A DNA stretch of 64,000 nt. It comes from Cyanobium sp. E1_MAG_00006 (GTDB lineage Bacteria; Cyanobacteriota; Cyanobacteriia; PCC-6307; Cyanobiaceae). Where the stretch lies: positions 284,767-348,766 of the forward strand of contig JAIYAQ010000012.1 of NCBI GenBank assembly GCA_027488975.1. Reading direction: 5' to 3'. Shown here one piece after another: positions 63,401 to 64,000 of the stretch (positions within the stretch are counted from its first letter, which is position 1; every line of letters begins with the position of its first letter). Position numbers and translations under genes: made by a program. The notes below the pieces were generated by a model, which saw only the letters and a list, made by a program, of their open reading frames with translations, was not told where the DNA came from and ran no database searches.

Positions 63401-64000
63401 GTGTGACCGCAAAGGTTTCAGGCCCTTCTACGACCACATCTTGTGTCGTGGGAATCGTGAAGTTCAGCAGCTGAGCGCCGGTGGCGAGGTTGCTGCCCGA
63501 GGTGTTGGTGGCGGTGACGGTGATGACCCCGTTGGCACCCGTGGAGATGCCTGAGAGGGTGATGCCCGTAGCGGCATTGAGGTTGCCCGATACCAGCGCC
63601 GAGAAGTCCGAACCTTCTGTGGCGGTACCGGAGGCTGTATCGACAGTGAAGGTGACACTTTGGCCAGCCGCCAGGCCTACACCACTCAGGGAGACGGCAT
63701 AGGAGGCGGTGGTGGCACCTTCTGCGACAGAAGCCGGGCCGGTGAGAGTGATGGCAGCGGTGTCGTCATCAGTAATCGTGGTATCAACTGAATCCTTAGT
63801 TGGATCAGCCTGCACCAGTTCAAAACCACCGCCACTCACCGAATTGATCGTGACGGTGTAAATCTCGCTACCTTCTGCAAGATTGTCATCGATGGTATCG
63901 ATGGAGAAGGTCGTGCTGCTCGATCCAGACGGAATCGTGACGCTGCTGACTCCCGTGAAGTCCGTTCCATCCACAGCCACACCGCTATAGGTGAAAGTCA
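60450..64000 (-). CDS. C-terminal part of a very large Calx-beta/VWA/RTX surface protein (N-terminus outside window)
   Basis: At least 1183 residues are visible and the frame is still open at base 64000. In N-to-C order: two Calx-beta repeats (SSTTFSIDTIDDNLAEGSE and GTATEGSDFSALV types, 63400-64000); a von Willebrand A domain with MIDAS motif IADTSGSMAW (about 63120-63180); RTX nonapeptides (GGNDIIDAGAGNDIIFGQGG; about 62085-62230 and 62370-62420); EF-hand-like loops (DINHNNQEDAGE, DVNGDGQFTLGEA, DSNGDGVADQS); and an acidic C-terminus, the likely type I secretion signal. It is probably a calcium-stabilised adhesin. GC falls visibly at 62.2-63.4 kb. Confidence 0.88.
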   Translation of the reverse strand, partial: TFTYSGVAVDGTDFTGVSSVTIPSGSSSTTFSIDTIDDNLAEGSEIYTVTINSVSGGGFELVQADPTKDSVDTTITDDDTAAITLTGPASVAEGATTASYAVSLSGVGLAAGQSVTFTVDTASGTATEGSDFSALVSGNLNAATGITLSGISTGANGVITVTATNTSGSNLATGAQLLNFTIPTTQDVVVEGPETFAVTLGSSTATVVNGSVTTTITDDDKGIVVGQNVSDTDTQTVDHAVNNTPGAPDGAIDGTPDPDVLIGDVGGATTTVVPGGNYNIVIIADTSGSMAWDAATGDDRITTISRINLLKSSLTNLINQLDDHSSTGGKVNISLVNFATDVKSVDLNGSAGGSPSSVIDLTAVNSAGVISAINSLSATGGTNYEAAFVKANSEIAALQANYSAANGYQTITYFLTDGDPTYRLDNSGDPEDDGSGSATSPAELREAIGAFAPVSSRSIVYAIGIGTSTNVDYLQFFDNTSSPVTKSVVVGSTTVKGPAAMPDIVTNGDQLDSILQGGSSTTTIDPVGNDVINGGSGADAILGDSIFSTSVDKGWAAYVAANPSLTTDQAKADDIYANLISSNPTYAREGTVGGNDIIDAGAGNDIIFGQGGSDQITGGAGSDTLTGGSGADQFIFVKGQGSGADVDTITDFTTGVDSVVIQGSNISQVQVSAAAETGSGATTVRDYTLTVMYSDLSTPDTFKIKLTNNNSLTDGNKTGTVPIPNGIQISSTSATIDGTIVGAVLYLDINHNNQEDAGERLGITDANGRVEWVVDLGKLDVNGDGQFTLGEARAVQTGGLDIDTGLTYEINLYGQVGASVVTPLTSLLQTLLESGVDYGSANATLASRLGLPANSDLTSLNPIQGSSDILGQNAAVMTAAVQFSELAASQLGTDEAYASWSVFSSISLVLSELPDGQVADFSSASLLSAIADQLQLDHLASSEVIAFMAASQLALQHSLDTLPAGADALAAISAVQHLVQGSYAQVLGSVANGDLAVQALDDLTHTLTAYDQGDLRLDLLDGFDDQLTLAGTDGQITESEFTQAASSLPDQADIPTLISSYLDTIAQQADSNGDGVADQSPGSAELAYHLDSMISDFIDQHGLSDGAYASIHQDLMDHLAHGINEVIPGQENDLAFNDQGHVTDDAAVLAALDQHFQDLVDHHSSVDSVAYHDQPGSDHPGF

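Noticed and set aside
1..64000. CRISPR array, prophage, transposase or rRNA
   Set aside because: I looked for regularly spaced repeats, integrase or transposase motifs and rRNA signatures and saw none; the two tandem arrays found have no spacers.

Overview
The window is a dense stretch of a high-GC cyanobacterial chromosome, most like the freshwater or brackish Cyanobium/Synechococcus picocyanobacteria. The evidence is chlorophyll genes (acsF, chlH), a high-light-inducible protein, cyanobacterium-restricted families (DUF2996, DUF3531, DUF3038, DUF4335, DUF2949, a CPP1-like protein), a B12-dependent ribonucleotide reductase, and recurrent HIP1 octamers. No rRNA, CRISPR array, prophage or insertion sequence was seen. 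No gap between genes exceeds about 200 bases.

Layout. 1-6.2 kb: end of an unknown protein, a DUF2996 protein, acsF with a 15-bp tandem repeat in its leader, then tldD-tldE-fmt. 6.3-14.2 kb, mostly minus strand: J-domain protein, DEAD-box helicase, a TerC/DUF6464/unknown operon, a secreted HExxH protein, and a PAS-GGDEF-EAL protein with an interrupted PAS gene upstream. 14.4-23.5 kb: mfd, a 59-residue membrane protein, a C-terminal processing protease, the minus-strand run VOC-UDG-ispG, and an aminotransferase. 23.6-27.3 kb: an ABC importer of the phosphonate/phosphite/selenate type with a fused double permease and two tiny membrane ORFs. 27.4-39.6 kb: SGNH hydrolase, group 3 sigma factor, DUF92 protein, rsmE, DUF3531, ABC ATPase, hslO, CPP1-like protein, prfC, methyltransferase, nrdJ.

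39.6-42.7 kb holds the most interesting locus, a SiaABCD-type threonine-phosphorylation/c-di-GMP module (minus strand, order A-B-C-D) that appears to be decaying. siaA (PP2C phosphatase) is frameshifted at about 42211, apparently by loss of one GATC copy. siaC has an in-frame TAA at 40563-40565 after which recognisable SiaC sequence continues. The residue of SiaC aligning with the phosphorylated Thr of the Pseudomonas protein is Ala. The kinase (siaB) and GGDEF (siaD) frames look whole. A second c-di-GMP-related locus at 12.1-14.2 kb also carries a nonsense codon, in the PAS gene translationally coupled to a GGDEF-EAL enzyme. A third c-di-GMP-type protein (HD-GYP, 52.7-55.5 kb) looks intact.

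43-64 kb: tRNA-Ser(UGA), small secreted or membrane proteins, a five-gene minus-strand run (DUF3038, DUF4335, two small genes, ppk2), apt, DUF2949, a UbiH-like monooxygenase, an hli gene with recognisable promoter and terminator, MscS channel, dapB, the HD-GYP protein, chlH, a response regulator, and the C-terminal part of a very large Calx-beta/VWA/RTX surface protein running off the right edge. A plausible reading is that the c-di-GMP proteins and the RTX adhesin belong to an attachment programme that is partly breaking down in this strain. That link is inference.
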